Shown one piece after another: positions 1 through 8,431 of a DNA stretch of 64,000 bases. The stretch lies in the NCBI RefSeq assembly GCF_046250175.1, contig NZ_CP176468.1; one strand, 5' to 3'. Source of the DNA: Psychromonas sp030397575 (lineage in GTDB: Bacteria > Pseudomonadota > Gammaproteobacteria > Enterobacterales > Psychromonadaceae). Under the pieces are notes generated by a model. The model ran no database searches. It saw only the letters and a list, made by a program, of their open reading frames with translations, and was not told the DNA's origin. Every line of letters begins with the position of its first letter. The stretch's first letter is position 1. The position numbers and the translations under genes are program-made.

Positions 1-370
1 TAATAGACTTTTTCCCCACTGCATTTTTAACTTGCTCTATTGTATCTGCTTGATAACCAGCTTGTTGCATTAGTTCAGCCACACGGTTGGCATGAAACGT
101 ATAAAGGTTAGTTCGCCACTGGTGATATCCTTGCTTACCTTCTGGGTAATCGCTACGTAATGATTGCCAGCGTTGAATATGCTGCCCTCGCACGGCGATC
201 TGTATTATGTCACTGGCATCAGGTTTAAAGCGAGACAACATCTCAGTCATTCGCTGTGAATACAATCGCTCTTTAGGCCATTCAACACCTTCAAGCGAAA
301 CTATATTAGGATCTTGATTATTTGCATCATCAATTAATGCAATCAGTTGCTCTAGCTGCTGTGTACTCAT
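1..370 (-). CDS. DUF4202 family protein, partial (C-terminus beyond window)
   Basis: The frame is open on the minus strand from an ATG at 370 to the window edge, so about the first 123 residues are visible. The translation starts MSTQQLEQLIALIDDANNQD and continues with an RGQHIQRW segment and a YPEGKQGYHQWR segment. These resemble DUF4202, a family of uncharacterised bacterial proteins with conserved His/Trp/Arg positions. Family assignment is from memory of these motifs. Function is unknown. A hairpin with a downstream T-run lies just upstream of the start at 416-441 and could act as a leader terminator. Confidence 0.75.
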   Translation of the reverse strand, partial: MSTQQLEQLIALIDDANNQDPNIVSLEGVEWPKERLYSQRMTEMLSRFKPDASDIIQIAVRGQHIQRWQSLRSDYPEGKQGYHQWRTNLYTFHANRVAELMQQAGYQADTIEQVKNAVGKKSI

Positions 371-415
371 AGCTTACTCCGATGCTTATCTCAATATTCA
401 ATAGATATAAAAAAA

Positions 416-441
416 CTCGAAGATATTAATATATCTTCGAG
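416..441 (-). terminator. Hairpin plus T-run in the leader of the DUF4202 gene
   Basis: Perfect 11-bp inverted repeat, ctcgaagatat - taat - atatcttcgag. Read on the minus strand it is followed by seven T residues. No minus-strand gene lies immediately upstream (the next gene to the right is on the plus strand), so it is either a leader attenuator of the DUF4202 gene or a terminator for read-through from further right. The stem is A+T-rich and therefore weak. Confidence 0.4.
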
Positions 442-631
442 GTTGAGCAGTCAATTTATAAATGGATTTACTGAGTAGGCGCGCCACTTAACCTTAAAAT
501 CTCGTTAAGCAGTTAAAAATGGTGAGCTATAAAGTCAGCAGAGTATGATAGCCTCTTTGTCGAGTATTCATAAACTGTCTTGCAGTATGTATCTCGCTAA
601 TAACTAGATTATCAACAAGAATCGAGGTTTC

Positions 632-793
632 ATGAACATAATCACTAAAACGTGGCAACACTACTGTAATTGGCTAGATGAAATGGGGTTAACCCCAGAA
701 AATAAACGCTGTTGCGTACCACTTGATGAACGCGCACAAAAAGCCCTTCGTGCAGAGCAAAATCTTGGCACAACAAAAGATCATAAAAAGTAG
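632..793 (+). CDS. Small DUF5363-like protein (53 aa)
   Basis: A 53-residue ORF beginning MNIITKTWQHYCNWLDEMGL, followed by TPENKRCCVP and a charged, lysine-rich tail. GAGG lies upstream of the ATG at suitable spacing. The pattern W-x-x-x-x-GLTPENKR-x-CVP is that of DUF5363-type small proteins found in Vibrio and relatives; this match is from memory. There is no membrane segment or signal peptide. Function unknown. It stands alone on the plus strand between two minus-strand genes. Confidence 0.6.
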   Translation: MNIITKTWQHYCNWLDEMGLTPENKRCCVPLDERAQKALRAEQNLGTTKDHKK

Positions 794-804
794 ATAAGCT
801 TACT

Positions 805-828
805 GGTTATTAATACTCATTAATAACC
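805..828 (+). terminator. Hairpin downstream of the DUF5363-like gene
   Basis: Perfect 10-bp inverted repeat ggttattaat - actc - attaataacc, 11 bp after the stop codon of the small plus-strand gene. The T-rich stretch (tttatttttta) begins only about 12 bp further on, so this is a weak or non-canonical terminator. Confidence 0.35.
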
Positions 829-1068
829 GCTAACACCGCTTTATTTTTTATGATTGAGCTTGTTTGTAAGCTTTGCCGCCTTTCCACTAAAACAGATTTA
901 GAATATAACTGACAACATCGTTCACATACTTCTTCATTAGTTAATAAGGCGTATCGGAAACAATACTCAAGGTTGGCGAAACGGTGTTATAACAACGACC
1001 TCTTCGCATATAAAACCGCATACTCAAAGGTAGAAAACAATAATGGCCCGTCAGAACTCTGTAGTTAT

Positions 1069-1956
1069 TCAATTAGCTACCCGTTTGCGCGTTAGTGCTA
1101 TTCCAGAAATAATAAATAACATTGCTACCAGGCTGTGCCAATCAATAGTTTCGCCTAAAAGAAGTGCGCCAGTAAAATACGCCACAACAGGAATCACATA
1201 ATTTATATAGGAAAGAAATGTAGGACCTGCCGAACCAATAACGGCAAACAAAAGAATGGTGGCAAATGCAGTCGGGCCAACACCTAACCACAACATGGAT
1301 AACGAGGCTTTTAAAGAATAACTTTGTTGCCACGGTAAATCTTGCCACAACCACAATGGCACTATAACGATACTAGAAATAATCATCACACCCGCTGCCG
1401 TAACAACAGGATTATAGGAGGGTAATCGTCTCACTAAAATGGCATTTATCGCATAACTAAAAGTTGCGAATAAAATCAATAGACCACTCAGCAAACTACT
1501 GTGGGCACCTACAAGTGACGGCCAAAGCACAATCACCACACCAGTAATGCCTAATATAAAACCAAAAACTTTAAAGCGATTAAGGCTTTCTCCAGACACA
1601 AAATAATGCGCCAAAATCATTGTCGCTAACGGCATAAATGCCATCAATAACCCCGTAATGCCCGAGCTAATATCTTTCTGGCCTGTTGAGATAAGAAAAA
1701 AAGGCAACAAATTACCCATGATACCTAACAGTAAAAAGATCGCCCAAGCCAAGGGCTCCACAGGCAAACGCCACCCCTTGCCATACATAAAGAGAGTGAG
1801 AATAATCGCTGCAATCAAAACTCTAAGAGAGACGATAGCCACAGGACTAAAGCTTTGAAGTGAGACAGCGGTAAACATAAATGATGTTCCCCACAACAGA
1901 ATGAGTAACAGCAGAGAAAGCCAGTCTTTAACGGTAGGCATATAGTTGAGAGTCAT
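1069..1956 (-). CDS. EamA/DMT-superfamily transporter
   Basis: About 295 residues with roughly ten hydrophobic segments and the two-fold EamA repeat (LLLILLWGTSFMFTAVSLQ near the N-terminus, LLSGLLILFATFSYAINAIL opening the second half). This is the architecture of drug/metabolite exporters in the inner membrane; substrate is not predictable. The longest frame begins at a GTG at 2043 with no ribosome-binding site and a non-hydrophobic leader. The ATG at 1956 (MTLNYMPTVKDW) follows a GGAT motif and is preferred; an ATG at 1941 is also possible. No partner gene is evident. Confidence 0.85.
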   Translation of the reverse strand: MTLNYMPTVKDWLSLLLLILLWGTSFMFTAVSLQSFSPVAIVSLRVLIAAIILTLFMYGKGWRLPVEPLAWAIFLLLGIMGNLLPFFLISTGQKDISSGITGLLMAFMPLATMILAHYFVSGESLNRFKVFGFILGITGVVIVLWPSLVGAHSSLLSGLLILFATFSYAINAILVRRLPSYNPVVTAAGVMIISSIVIVPLWLWQDLPWQQSYSLKASLSMLWLGVGPTAFATILLFAVIGSAGPTFLSYINYVIPVVAYFTGALLLGETIDWHSLVAMLFIISGIALTRKRVAN

Positions 1957-2191
1957 GTGTTTGATCCAATTAGCATTATGACTAGAGAGTTTAACCGACA
2001 CCCTCGTACTTTGTTGAGGTTTTAATATAGAATGACAGAACACCCAAAGGTTTTAAATCGCAAAATTTTGATTTTATTGCAATTAACTATTGGGCGTCCA
2101 GAACTTCACAGAACTTCAATAACTCAATCCAGGTACGAACTGATATAGAAATATTAATCAGATAGTCTGGTAAATAAGTGAACACCAAGAG

Positions 2192-2575
2192 TTAGCATTC
2201 CTTGTAAACGAACTTATCACTGAATATAAAATTACTAATTGTTCCTGCAATCACTCCTCCTATAAATGCTATATGAATAAAATTAGGTTGTGGTAAAACG
2301 GAAGTTAAAAGATAAAAAAACGTTATATTTGGTAATAGCGAGCAAAGAGAGCTAACAAAAGCTCTTCTAAGTTGTTTATATATTGGTAATTGCTTTCGCT
2401 CTTGAAAAGTAAATGTTCGGTTCCCATACCAAGTAACTAACACAGCAAAAATAAATGCTGTAATTCTAGAGCAATACATTTCAATACTCACTACGTCAAA
2501 TAAGAACCAAAAAACACTGGCGTCAATACAGAACGCAATTGCCCCAACGGTTAAAAAGCAGAGTTTTTTATTCAT
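2192..2575 (-). CDS. GtrA-family membrane protein
   Basis: A 127-residue protein with four predicted membrane segments. It matches the GtrA/DPMS-associated family: an N-terminal segment FLTVGAIAFCIDASVFWFL, a WYGNRTFTF motif at about residue 50, and a C-terminal FIGGVIAGTISNFIFSDKFV. GtrA proteins are thought to flip polyprenyl-phosphate-linked sugars across the inner membrane, working with a GtrB-type transferase. It is the last gene of a three-gene operon, with its start overlapping the end of the GT39 gene by 8 bp. Confidence 0.85.
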   Translation of the reverse strand: MNKKLCFLTVGAIAFCIDASVFWFLFDVVSIEMYCSRITAFIFAVLVTWYGNRTFTFQERKQLPIYKQLRRAFVSSLCSLLPNITFFYLLTSVLPQPNFIHIAFIGGVIAGTISNFIFSDKFVYKEC

Positions 2576-3962
2576 TTTGGTTATTCGAACAAAAATACAG
2601 AGAGCGCTTTCTATTTTTAGTTTTGAAACTACAGTTATTTAATATTTTCATATTATTTTTGATTTGATTATCAGCTGTCACAATGTAGTAGGGTAACGTA
2701 GTTTTTTGATTCTCTTCCCTCCAGATTTTAGCTTGTCCTTGGGTGTAAAATCTTCCAGAAAAACTGTAGTTATTAATATAATAGACTGGAAATTTTTTAT
2801 TTGTTGCTTCTATTAAAACAGCATCACTTTTTGCTTCAAAGATTGGTTTTCCAAATATTAGTAAGCAGACGACAACAACAGGTGCAAAACAACCAATGGA
2901 TATTTCACCTCGACTCAATGTTTGCTTTCTCGAAGTTAATAACAAAGCCAATGCAGGTAAACCAGGTAATACATACATAGGTAAAATATTGCCCGAAAAT
3001 GTAAATAATAACATGGGAGAAATTAACCAACAGAGCAAAAAAGTATGCCAGTTTTTACTTTCACTATCTGTAAAAAGCATTCTCTGTTTTGAGCTTTTGA
3101 TTAGTCGATATAAGAGAACCAAAGACCAAGGAAATGCGGTGTATAGCCAAAACAACCAGATCATTCCTCTAGGCTCGTCATGTGCATTACCATAAAGGTC
3201 TCCATTCCAACCACTAACAGTAAATCGTGACCAATGCTCACCAACTAAGAAGTAATGAAGAAAACCTGGCGTTGTTTGTTCTGCAACTATATACCATGGA
3301 CCAGCAATTATTAACGATAGTAAGAACCCTGAAAAAATGGGAATACGCAACCAAAATTGTTTCGCCCCTTCTAACACTCCATAATTAATAATGATCCAAG
3401 GAAGAATAGATAAGCCAATCAACACAATAATAAGTGGTCCTTTAATCAATAGACCAAGACCTATTCCAACGAACCCTAAATAAGCATATTTTTTACTATG
3501 GTTTTGCCATCCAAAATAAAAACCAAACATAGATAAGGTCATTGAAAGTGTTAACAATGAATCAGTCATAATCGCACCACTTGCGATATAAAACCCAGCG
3601 CAAGTAAGTAACACAAACATACTCAGTGATGGCGACATACGTTTTCTATAAGCAAAATACCCAACAATAAAGATGGTTAGTATGCCACTGATAAAATGAG
3701 GAAAACGTAATGAAAACTCACTTATTCCTAATATTTTTCCTGATAATGCACTTACCCACGTCTGCATAGGAGGCTTACCCCAAAAAGGCACATCATAGTT
3801 AAATAAAGGAGTGATCCAATTATTGGTTTCCACCATCAAACGAGCCATTTCTCCATACCTGGCCTCTGTGGTATCCATTAAAGGATATAATTGAAGTGAA
3901 GCTAACCGAATAAGCATGATAACGGAGATAAAAATGGTAATGCGGATAGGTAACTTCTGCAT
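2568..3962 (-). CDS. ArnT-like GT39 glycosyltransferase, polytopic membrane protein
   Basis: A 464-residue protein with many membrane segments. The first periplasmic loop carries TTEARYGEMARLMVE and FWGKPPMQTW, the acidic E-x-R-Y and KPP motifs of GT39/PMT and ArnT-type enzymes, which move a sugar from a polyprenyl phosphate donor to lipid A, protein or another periplasmic acceptor. The longest frame starts at 3986. A perfect AAAGGAGG sits 7 bases before the ATG at 3962, whose A overlaps the TAA stop of the upstream GT2 gene (TAATG), so translation is coupled and 3962 is chosen. Acceptor and sugar are unknown. Confidence 0.88.
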   Translation of the reverse strand: MQKLPIRITIFISVIMLIRLASLQLYPLMDTTEARYGEMARLMVETNNWITPLFNYDVPFWGKPPMQTWVSALSGKILGISEFSLRFPHFISGILTIFIVGYFAYRKRMSPSLSMFVLLTCAGFYIASGAIMTDSLLTLSMTLSMFGFYFGWQNHSKKYAYLGFVGIGLGLLIKGPLIIVLIGLSILPWIIINYGVLEGAKQFWLRIPIFSGFLLSLIIAGPWYIVAEQTTPGFLHYFLVGEHWSRFTVSGWNGDLYGNAHDEPRGMIWLFWLYTAFPWSLVLLYRLIKSSKQRMLFTDSESKNWHTFLLCWLISPMLLFTFSGNILPMYVLPGLPALALLLTSRKQTLSRGEISIGCFAPVVVVCLLIFGKPIFEAKSDAVLIEATNKKFPVYYINNYSFSGRFYTQGQAKIWREENQKTTLPYYIVTADNQIKNNMKILNNCSFKTKNRKRSLYFCSNNQNE

Positions 3963-4984
3963 TATATGACCTCCTTTCGAGAGCATGAGATTGAAATGAC
4001 CTTACTCGTTTCTGCTGCTGCTTTATTCACTTCAGACGCAACAATAAATCGAGGTCGATTCTTAACCTCATTATAAATTCTCCCTACATATGCACCTATT
4101 AAGCCAATCGACAGTAACTGCACTCCCCCTAACCCAGTAATAGCAACAATAATGGTAGGGAATCCTGTCACCGTTTCACCTAAGATGAATGTTTTTAAAA
4201 CAGTAAAAACAGCATAAAAGAATGATCCACTAGCAATTGCAGCCCCAAGGTAGGTCGCTATTTGTAATGGTTTTGTACTAAACGAAGTTATACCATCCAT
4301 CGCCAAAGCGAGTAATTTTTGTAACGGCCATTTTGACTCTCCGCTAAACCGCTGATCTCTATCAAAACTTAAAATAACTTGATTAAACCCCGGCCAGGCC
4401 AATAAGCCTTTCATGTATATATTTTTTTCTCGTAATTGAATTAACTCCCTCACGACTTTTTTATCTAACAACCTAAAGTCGCCAACGTTTTCTGGAATAT
4501 CGCAATCAGCTAAACGATTAATTATTTTATAAAACAAAAAGGCAGAGACTTTTTTAAACCATGACTCCCCATATCTTTTATTACGCTGCATGCAAACAAT
4601 ATCCGCCCCCTCTTTCCATTTATCAATCATAGAAGGAATCAACTCAGGTGGATCTTGCAGATCTACATCAAGAATAATAGTGAAATCACCCTCCGCTTTA
4701 CTTAACCCAGCTGACATAGCAGCCTCTTTACCAAAGTTTCGACTTAAATTAATTAATGTAAAGTCGTATTCTAAATTGGTTAAGTTTTCAATTATTTGAG
4801 TGCTTTTATCATAGCTTCCGTCATTCACATAAATAACATGGACTTGCATATCCAATAACTTTACAACACGATTTAATCTAGAATGGAATTGGGGAATTAC
4901 ATTTTCTTCGTTATAAATTGGGACAACAATAGAGCAAGCCCCTGCATTTTTCTGCGTAGTATCATTAGAGGTATGTAAGATCAT
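3962..4984 (-). CDS. GtrB/ArnC-like GT2 polyprenyl-phosphate glycosyltransferase
   Basis: A 340-residue GT2-A protein. The N-terminal catalytic domain has CSIVVPIYNEENVIPQF, VNDGSYDKS and the metal-binding ILDVDLQDPPELI. Two C-terminal membrane segments follow (about residues 230-300), the layout of GtrB, DPM1-like and ArnC enzymes that load a sugar onto undecaprenyl phosphate at the cytoplasmic face. It is first in the operon with the GT39 and GtrA genes. A PmrA-like box lies 46 bp upstream, and a hairpin covers its AGGAAA ribosome-binding site. The sugar nucleotide used cannot be read from sequence. Confidence 0.9.
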   Translation of the reverse strand: MILHTSNDTTQKNAGACSIVVPIYNEENVIPQFHSRLNRVVKLLDMQVHVIYVNDGSYDKSTQIIENLTNLEYDFTLINLSRNFGKEAAMSAGLSKAEGDFTIILDVDLQDPPELIPSMIDKWKEGADIVCMQRNKRYGESWFKKVSAFLFYKIINRLADCDIPENVGDFRLLDKKVVRELIQLREKNIYMKGLLAWPGFNQVILSFDRDQRFSGESKWPLQKLLALAMDGITSFSTKPLQIATYLGAAIASGSFFYAVFTVLKTFILGETVTGFPTIIVAITGLGGVQLLSIGLIGAYVGRIYNEVKNRPRFIVASEVNKAAAETSKVISISCSRKEVI

Positions 4985-4990
4985 ATAAAG

Positions 4991-5012
4991 TTTCCTAAGT
5001 TAAGATAGGAAA
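4991..5012 (-). promoter_or_regulatory. Inverted repeat overlapping the GT2 ribosome-binding site
   Basis: Minus-strand TTTCCTA - TCTTAACT - TAGGAAA forms a 7-bp stem whose right arm is the AGGAAA Shine-Dalgarno of the GT2 gene (ATG at 4984). Folding would hide the site. Whether it folds in vivo is inference; an A+T-rich 7-bp stem is marginal. Confidence 0.35.
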
Positions 5013-5029
5013 CACTATTTCATGGAAGA

Positions 5030-5046
5030 CTTAAGGTTCACTTAAT
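5030..5046 (+). promoter_or_regulatory. PmrA/BasR-like response-regulator box
   Basis: CTTAAG-GTTCA-CTTAAT is a direct repeat of two hexamers spaced by 5 bp. It fits the YTTAAK-N5-YTTAAK pattern bound by PmrA (BasR) and close relatives of the OmpR family. It lies in the 110-bp gap between the histidine-kinase gene and the glycosyltransferase operon, 46 bp before the GT2 start. Binding by the adjacent response regulator is inference. Confidence 0.6.
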
Positions 5047-5094
5047 ATAAACTGAATGTTTAATATAGATAATTAAAATACCGCTATCTAGCCG

Positions 5095-6504
5095 CTAGTT
5101 AAATAGCACATCAAACGTAATCGTTTTTTGAGTTAATGTAACTTTAATGTCTGCATCAATGGCATCACAAAGAGAAGCAACAATGGCCAACCCCAGGCCA
5201 AAATTTTCACTAGAGCTACGAGAAATATCTTTTTGCCACATAGGCTCAAACATATTCTCTAAATCTTCAACAGATAATGCTTCAGATACTTCATTAGAGA
5301 TTGAGACATGAGGTAACTCGCCCACTGACTCTAAAGTAAGCAATATCACAGACTCCTTAGGACTATATTGAATAGCATTATTGATTAAGTTTTTCAAAAC
5401 GGTTTCTACTGCAAATAAATTATTTTCTAAAGGAGGAAGCTCAGTTTGAAAATTCAAAATGATGCGACTTTCATAAGGAGCATATAGTGCATGAATAATT
5501 TGTTGATAATCAAAAATATCATCCTTAGGAAGTCCATTACCAGATAACTTATTTAACAATAAAAGATTTGAGATAACATTTTTTAAGCGCCAAGAAATAC
5601 CTAACACTTGCTGTGGGTAATCAGCTTTGGATATTTTATCTTGAGGGAATTTGATAACAACTTCAGTAAGGTTAATCAACTCTGTAATAGGGGTTTTTAA
5701 TTCATGTGCAATGTCTGAAGTTAACCGTTTTTCTTTTTCATATAACGTTTTATTCTGATCAATAAAGCTATTAATACTATCTATAAAAGGCACTAATTCT
5801 AGCGACAAGTTTTTATTTGATAGCTTTAAATTTTCATCGCTTATTTTAATTTTTTTAAGCTCATTATTTAATTCATTCAGTGGAATTAACCCTAGATCAA
5901 CCTTATTTCTCACCACATATACAACTAAAAAAACAACAATAAACGTCGCCAGAACAAACAAAAAGTCTAGAAAAACTAGTATCCCCTCTGTATCTTCTGT
6001 AGAAGCCGCATAAGCTAAGAGCATTGTAGGTTGAGTTACACCAGCCTCTTTTAAATGTGTGTAAAACCCAGATCTTTTGGCAGTATCGACTTGTGCCTTA
6101 AAAGAGTAATAAATAATTAACCCGTCACGCCCATCGGGTAAGCGAGTCTCAATAATTTTCTTTTTACCTTCCAATAAAGGTACAAAAGGCAAACTATTAT
6201 TTAATTGAAAATCTAATGAATCTGATTTTTCATAGACTTCATCACCTATCCATAATTGAAAATATTCCGCGTTATTTTGCCTCTCAAATTCAGGCATAAA
6301 CTCACCAGAAAATTCAAACTCAACACCGCGCTCATCTTCTGATACTAAAGCAACTAATAATGAAGCTTTACTCATAAGTGACTGTTCAAATTCTTTATCG
6401 ACCCAATTATCGAGTACGACATCTATAATTAGCATCACTAAAGCAAAAACAAGCGAAAGTGAAATCGATAGGCTTTTAACTAAATTATTTCTGATAGACA
6501 TCAT
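5095..6504 (-). CDS. Sensor histidine kinase (QseC/PmrB-like)
   Basis: A 469-residue kinase. Membrane segment 1 is near residues 10-30, then a periplasmic domain with EFEFSGEFMPEFERQ and AEYFQLW motifs, then membrane segment 2 near 175-200. The dimerisation/phosphoacceptor segment TSDIAHELKTPITEL carries the phosphorylated His, and a HATPase domain follows with an NLINNAIQYSP N-box and FGLGLAI. It overlaps the response-regulator gene by 4 bp (ATGA), so the pair is co-translated. Acidic E-x-x-E motifs in PmrB-like sensors bind metals; the acidic patch here is suggestive only. The signal is unknown. Confidence 0.93.
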   Translation of the reverse strand: MMSIRNNLVKSLSISLSLVFALVMLIIDVVLDNWVDKEFEQSLMSKASLLVALVSEDERGVEFEFSGEFMPEFERQNNAEYFQLWIGDEVYEKSDSLDFQLNNSLPFVPLLEGKKKIIETRLPDGRDGLIIYYSFKAQVDTAKRSGFYTHLKEAGVTQPTMLLAYAASTEDTEGILVFLDFLFVLATFIVVFLVVYVVRNKVDLGLIPLNELNNELKKIKISDENLKLSNKNLSLELVPFIDSINSFIDQNKTLYEKEKRLTSDIAHELKTPITELINLTEVVIKFPQDKISKADYPQQVLGISWRLKNVISNLLLLNKLSGNGLPKDDIFDYQQIIHALYAPYESRIILNFQTELPPLENNLFAVETVLKNLINNAIQYSPKESVILLTLESVGELPHVSISNEVSEALSVEDLENMFEPMWQKDISRSSSENFGLGLAIVASLCDAIDADIKVTLTQKTITFDVLFN

Positions 6505-7178
6505 AAAGTTTGATCAACCATGTAACCAAAACCACGTTTATTAATAATTGGTAATATTCCTCCAGCTGCTTTTGCTTTTTTTCTCGCTGAGGATAAATGA
6601 GCCTCTATTGTATTTTTAGACATAGAATCATATTGCCCAGCCAGGTACTCACTCAATTTTTCTGGAGAAAAAACCAGTTTTCTTTGCTTAAAAATACATT
6701 CAATTAACTTATATTCATTTGGTGTTAAATTAATATTTTTTCCATGAAATGAAAGAGTAAATAATTGAGTATTTAAAATAAAATCATTAACCTCAATAAT
6801 ATTTTCATCTATTAGCAAAGCGCCTCTTCTAGATAGAGCTTGTAAACGAACGTGTAACTCATCAAAAGAGAAAGGTTTCGCTAGATAATCATCAGCGCCT
6901 GAGACTAAGCCTTCAATTCGATCTTCCGTCTCGCCCTTAGCTGATAGAATAAGCACTTTTAATTCACTTTTTTTACGCCTAATTGTTTTTAATACCGTTA
7001 AACCATCAACACTAGGCAACATAAGGTCTAAAATCATAAGATCATAGTTTCCCATTGTCGCCATGGTTAACCCCTCAGCTCCATCACCAGTTGCATCAAC
7101 AGTAAAACCTAAATTTCCTAAGCCCACTTTTAGGCTATTTCTAAGTGATTCAGAGTCTTCAACTAAGAGTAATTTCAT
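6501..7178 (-). CDS. OmpR-family response regulator
   Basis: About 225 residues. The receiver domain starts KLLLVEDSESL with the acidic pair, has the phosphoacceptor Asp in DLMILDLMLPSVDGL, and a Lys in DDYLAKPFSFDEL. The C-terminal winged helix has the recognition region near NTIEAHLSSARKKA. The longest frame starts at 7217, but the ATG at 7178 begins exactly at the receiver domain and follows a GAGA motif, so 7178 is chosen. It is first in the operon with the histidine kinase. A half PmrA-like box upstream suggests autoregulation. Confidence 0.93.
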   Translation of the reverse strand: MKLLLVEDSESLRNSLKVGLGNLGFTVDATGDGAEGLTMATMGNYDLMILDLMLPSVDGLTVLKTIRRKKSELKVLILSAKGETEDRIEGLVSGADDYLAKPFSFDELHVRLQALSRRGALLIDENIIEVNDFILNTQLFTLSFHGKNINLTPNEYKLIECIFKQRKLVFSPEKLSEYLAGQYDSMSKNTIEAHLSSARKKAKAAGGILPIINKRGFGYMVDQTL

Positions 7179-7224
7179 ATAAATAGTCTCGTGTTTTTGT
7201 AAAATTAAATTATGCACTACAAGA

Positions 7225-7241
7225 CTTAAGTTTTACTGAGG
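7225..7241 (+). promoter_or_regulatory. Possible degenerate PmrA-like box upstream of the response regulator
   Basis: CTTAAG-TTTTA-CTGAGG: the first hexamer is identical to that of the box at 5030-5046 and the 5-bp spacing is kept, but the second hexamer matches poorly. It lies 47 bp upstream of the regulator's start, where an autoregulatory site would be expected. Confidence 0.3.
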
Positions 7242-8011
7242 AGTCATACTATTTCTTCATCACATAATTCTGTGAAATATTATTAATATTGATCTATTAA
7301 AATTAAGTAAAGAAGTTACTCGAAACAGCACTTCTGGTTGTAGATATAAGTTAGCCTGTTCTAGCTCACTTTGTAATGCAAAGTGCCTTAAAGCTATTTT
7401 TTAAGTTTATATTAGTTGCTGAGTGACTAAACGACAAATCATACTTCCTATTAAACACAATTAAATGAAAGGCTACTGAATGTAACCTTTGTTATCTTTA
7501 TTTTCCCCAAGTAGCCACAAGTCCTATTGACTTGTTCAGCGGTAGTAAGCCGCCATCAGGGTAGAGACGTATTGATCTTTTCGCGTGCCTAGGAGCAAAA
7601 ATCAACCTAGATAATTTAGTAAAATAGCTGTGAAATCGCTAGACAGGCAAATAACTATAAAAGTTAGTGGCTATTCACTACCTTTATCATTGTGGTATGC
7701 AATTGCGTTGAAACCTTGAGCTTTTGTACTGATTAATGCAGTGCTCATAGTATTCATCATTTGTTTTAAAAATATTTATCAAAGTAACTCAAACAGCCTA
7801 AATATATGGGTTTTCTCGTTAGCTGATTAATACAGCCAGAACCCAAAGAAGTTAAATAAAATTGATTGTTTAGATTAAAACAATCAATTTCGGAGATTGA
7901 ACTATTCATTAGTACTTTTCGTAACTAACTTATAAATCGTTACTTTATTCATATTTTCAAATCGCTACTACAATCCCCAGCTTAAAACACTTACACATAA
8001 GGCATGCCACA
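7242..8011. other. 770-bp region without a clear gene; contains ORF-like and hairpin-rich segments
   Basis: No ORF with a convincing ribosome-binding site was found. On the minus strand 7498-7605 reads as 35 residues containing LYPDGGLLPLNKSIGL, and 7671-7760 as a 29-residue ORF (MMNTMSTALISTKAQGFNAI...). The segment 7517-7553 holds two hairpins (acaagtc-ctatt-gacttgt and gcgg-tagtaag-ccgc). These could be remnants of a gene or mobile element, or a structured RNA; the sequence alone does not decide. A 13-bp palindrome at 7859-7890 is listed separately. Confidence 0.4.
7859..7890. promoter_or_regulatory. Perfect 13-bp inverted repeat upstream of the DUF3429 gene
   Basis: aaattgattgttt - agatta - aaacaatcaattt, about 120 bp before the ATG at 8012. 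It has no T-run on the plus strand, so it is more likely an operator or the stem of a leader than a terminator for the plus strand. Read on the minus strand it is followed by tatttaac, a poor T-run. Confidence 0.35.
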
Positions 8012-8431
8012 ATGAGAAAATTCATTAACCATATTCAACTTGGCTATTTAGGATTATTGCCATTTTTAGGCTGCGTAGCCTGGCCGATAATGTTTGGAAG
8101 TAATAGTGCGAACTTAGCATTTTTTACTTTTTATAGTATTGCCATACTTGCTTTTATGGCTGGTAATCTGTGGCGCGCTGGTGAACAAAGTTATAGCGGT
8201 GCGATAAAAGCAGTAGCCCCCGTTATTCCGGTACCATTTTTATCATTTTTGCCTGTTGAATGGACGCTTGCTTGGTTAGGAGCAAGCTTTTGGTTGGTAC
8301 TTATATTTGAAAAGACCACAGCGCAATGGAAAACCTATCACAAAGATTATCAAAAGATGCGTTTTGTACTGACCTCTGTCGTGTTTATGTGCCACATGCT
8401 TACAATAGGTATGAGCCTTTATCCTAAATAA
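8012..8431 (+). CDS. DUF3429 family membrane protein
   Basis: A 139-residue protein with four to five hydrophobic segments (LGYLGLLPFLGCVAWP at residues 11-26, then FYSIAILAFMAGNLWR). A conserved YHKDYQKMRFVLTSVVF segment precedes the last membrane span. This is the layout of DUF3429 proteins of proteobacteria, whose function is unknown. The gene stands alone on the plus strand, flanked by minus-strand genes. Family assignment is from the Y-x-x-x-R-x-x-LT motif and size. Confidence 0.75.
   Translation: MRKFINHIQLGYLGLLPFLGCVAWPIMFGSNSANLAFFTFYSIAILAFMAGNLWRAGEQSYSGAIKAVAPVIPVPFLSFLPVEWTLAWLGASFWLVLIFEKTTAQWKTYHKDYQKMRFVLTSVVFMCHMLTIGMSLYPK

Noticed and set aside
1957..2043. EamA extension from a GTG at 2043
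   Set aside because: No ribosome-binding site and a polar leader; the ATG at 1956 is better placed.
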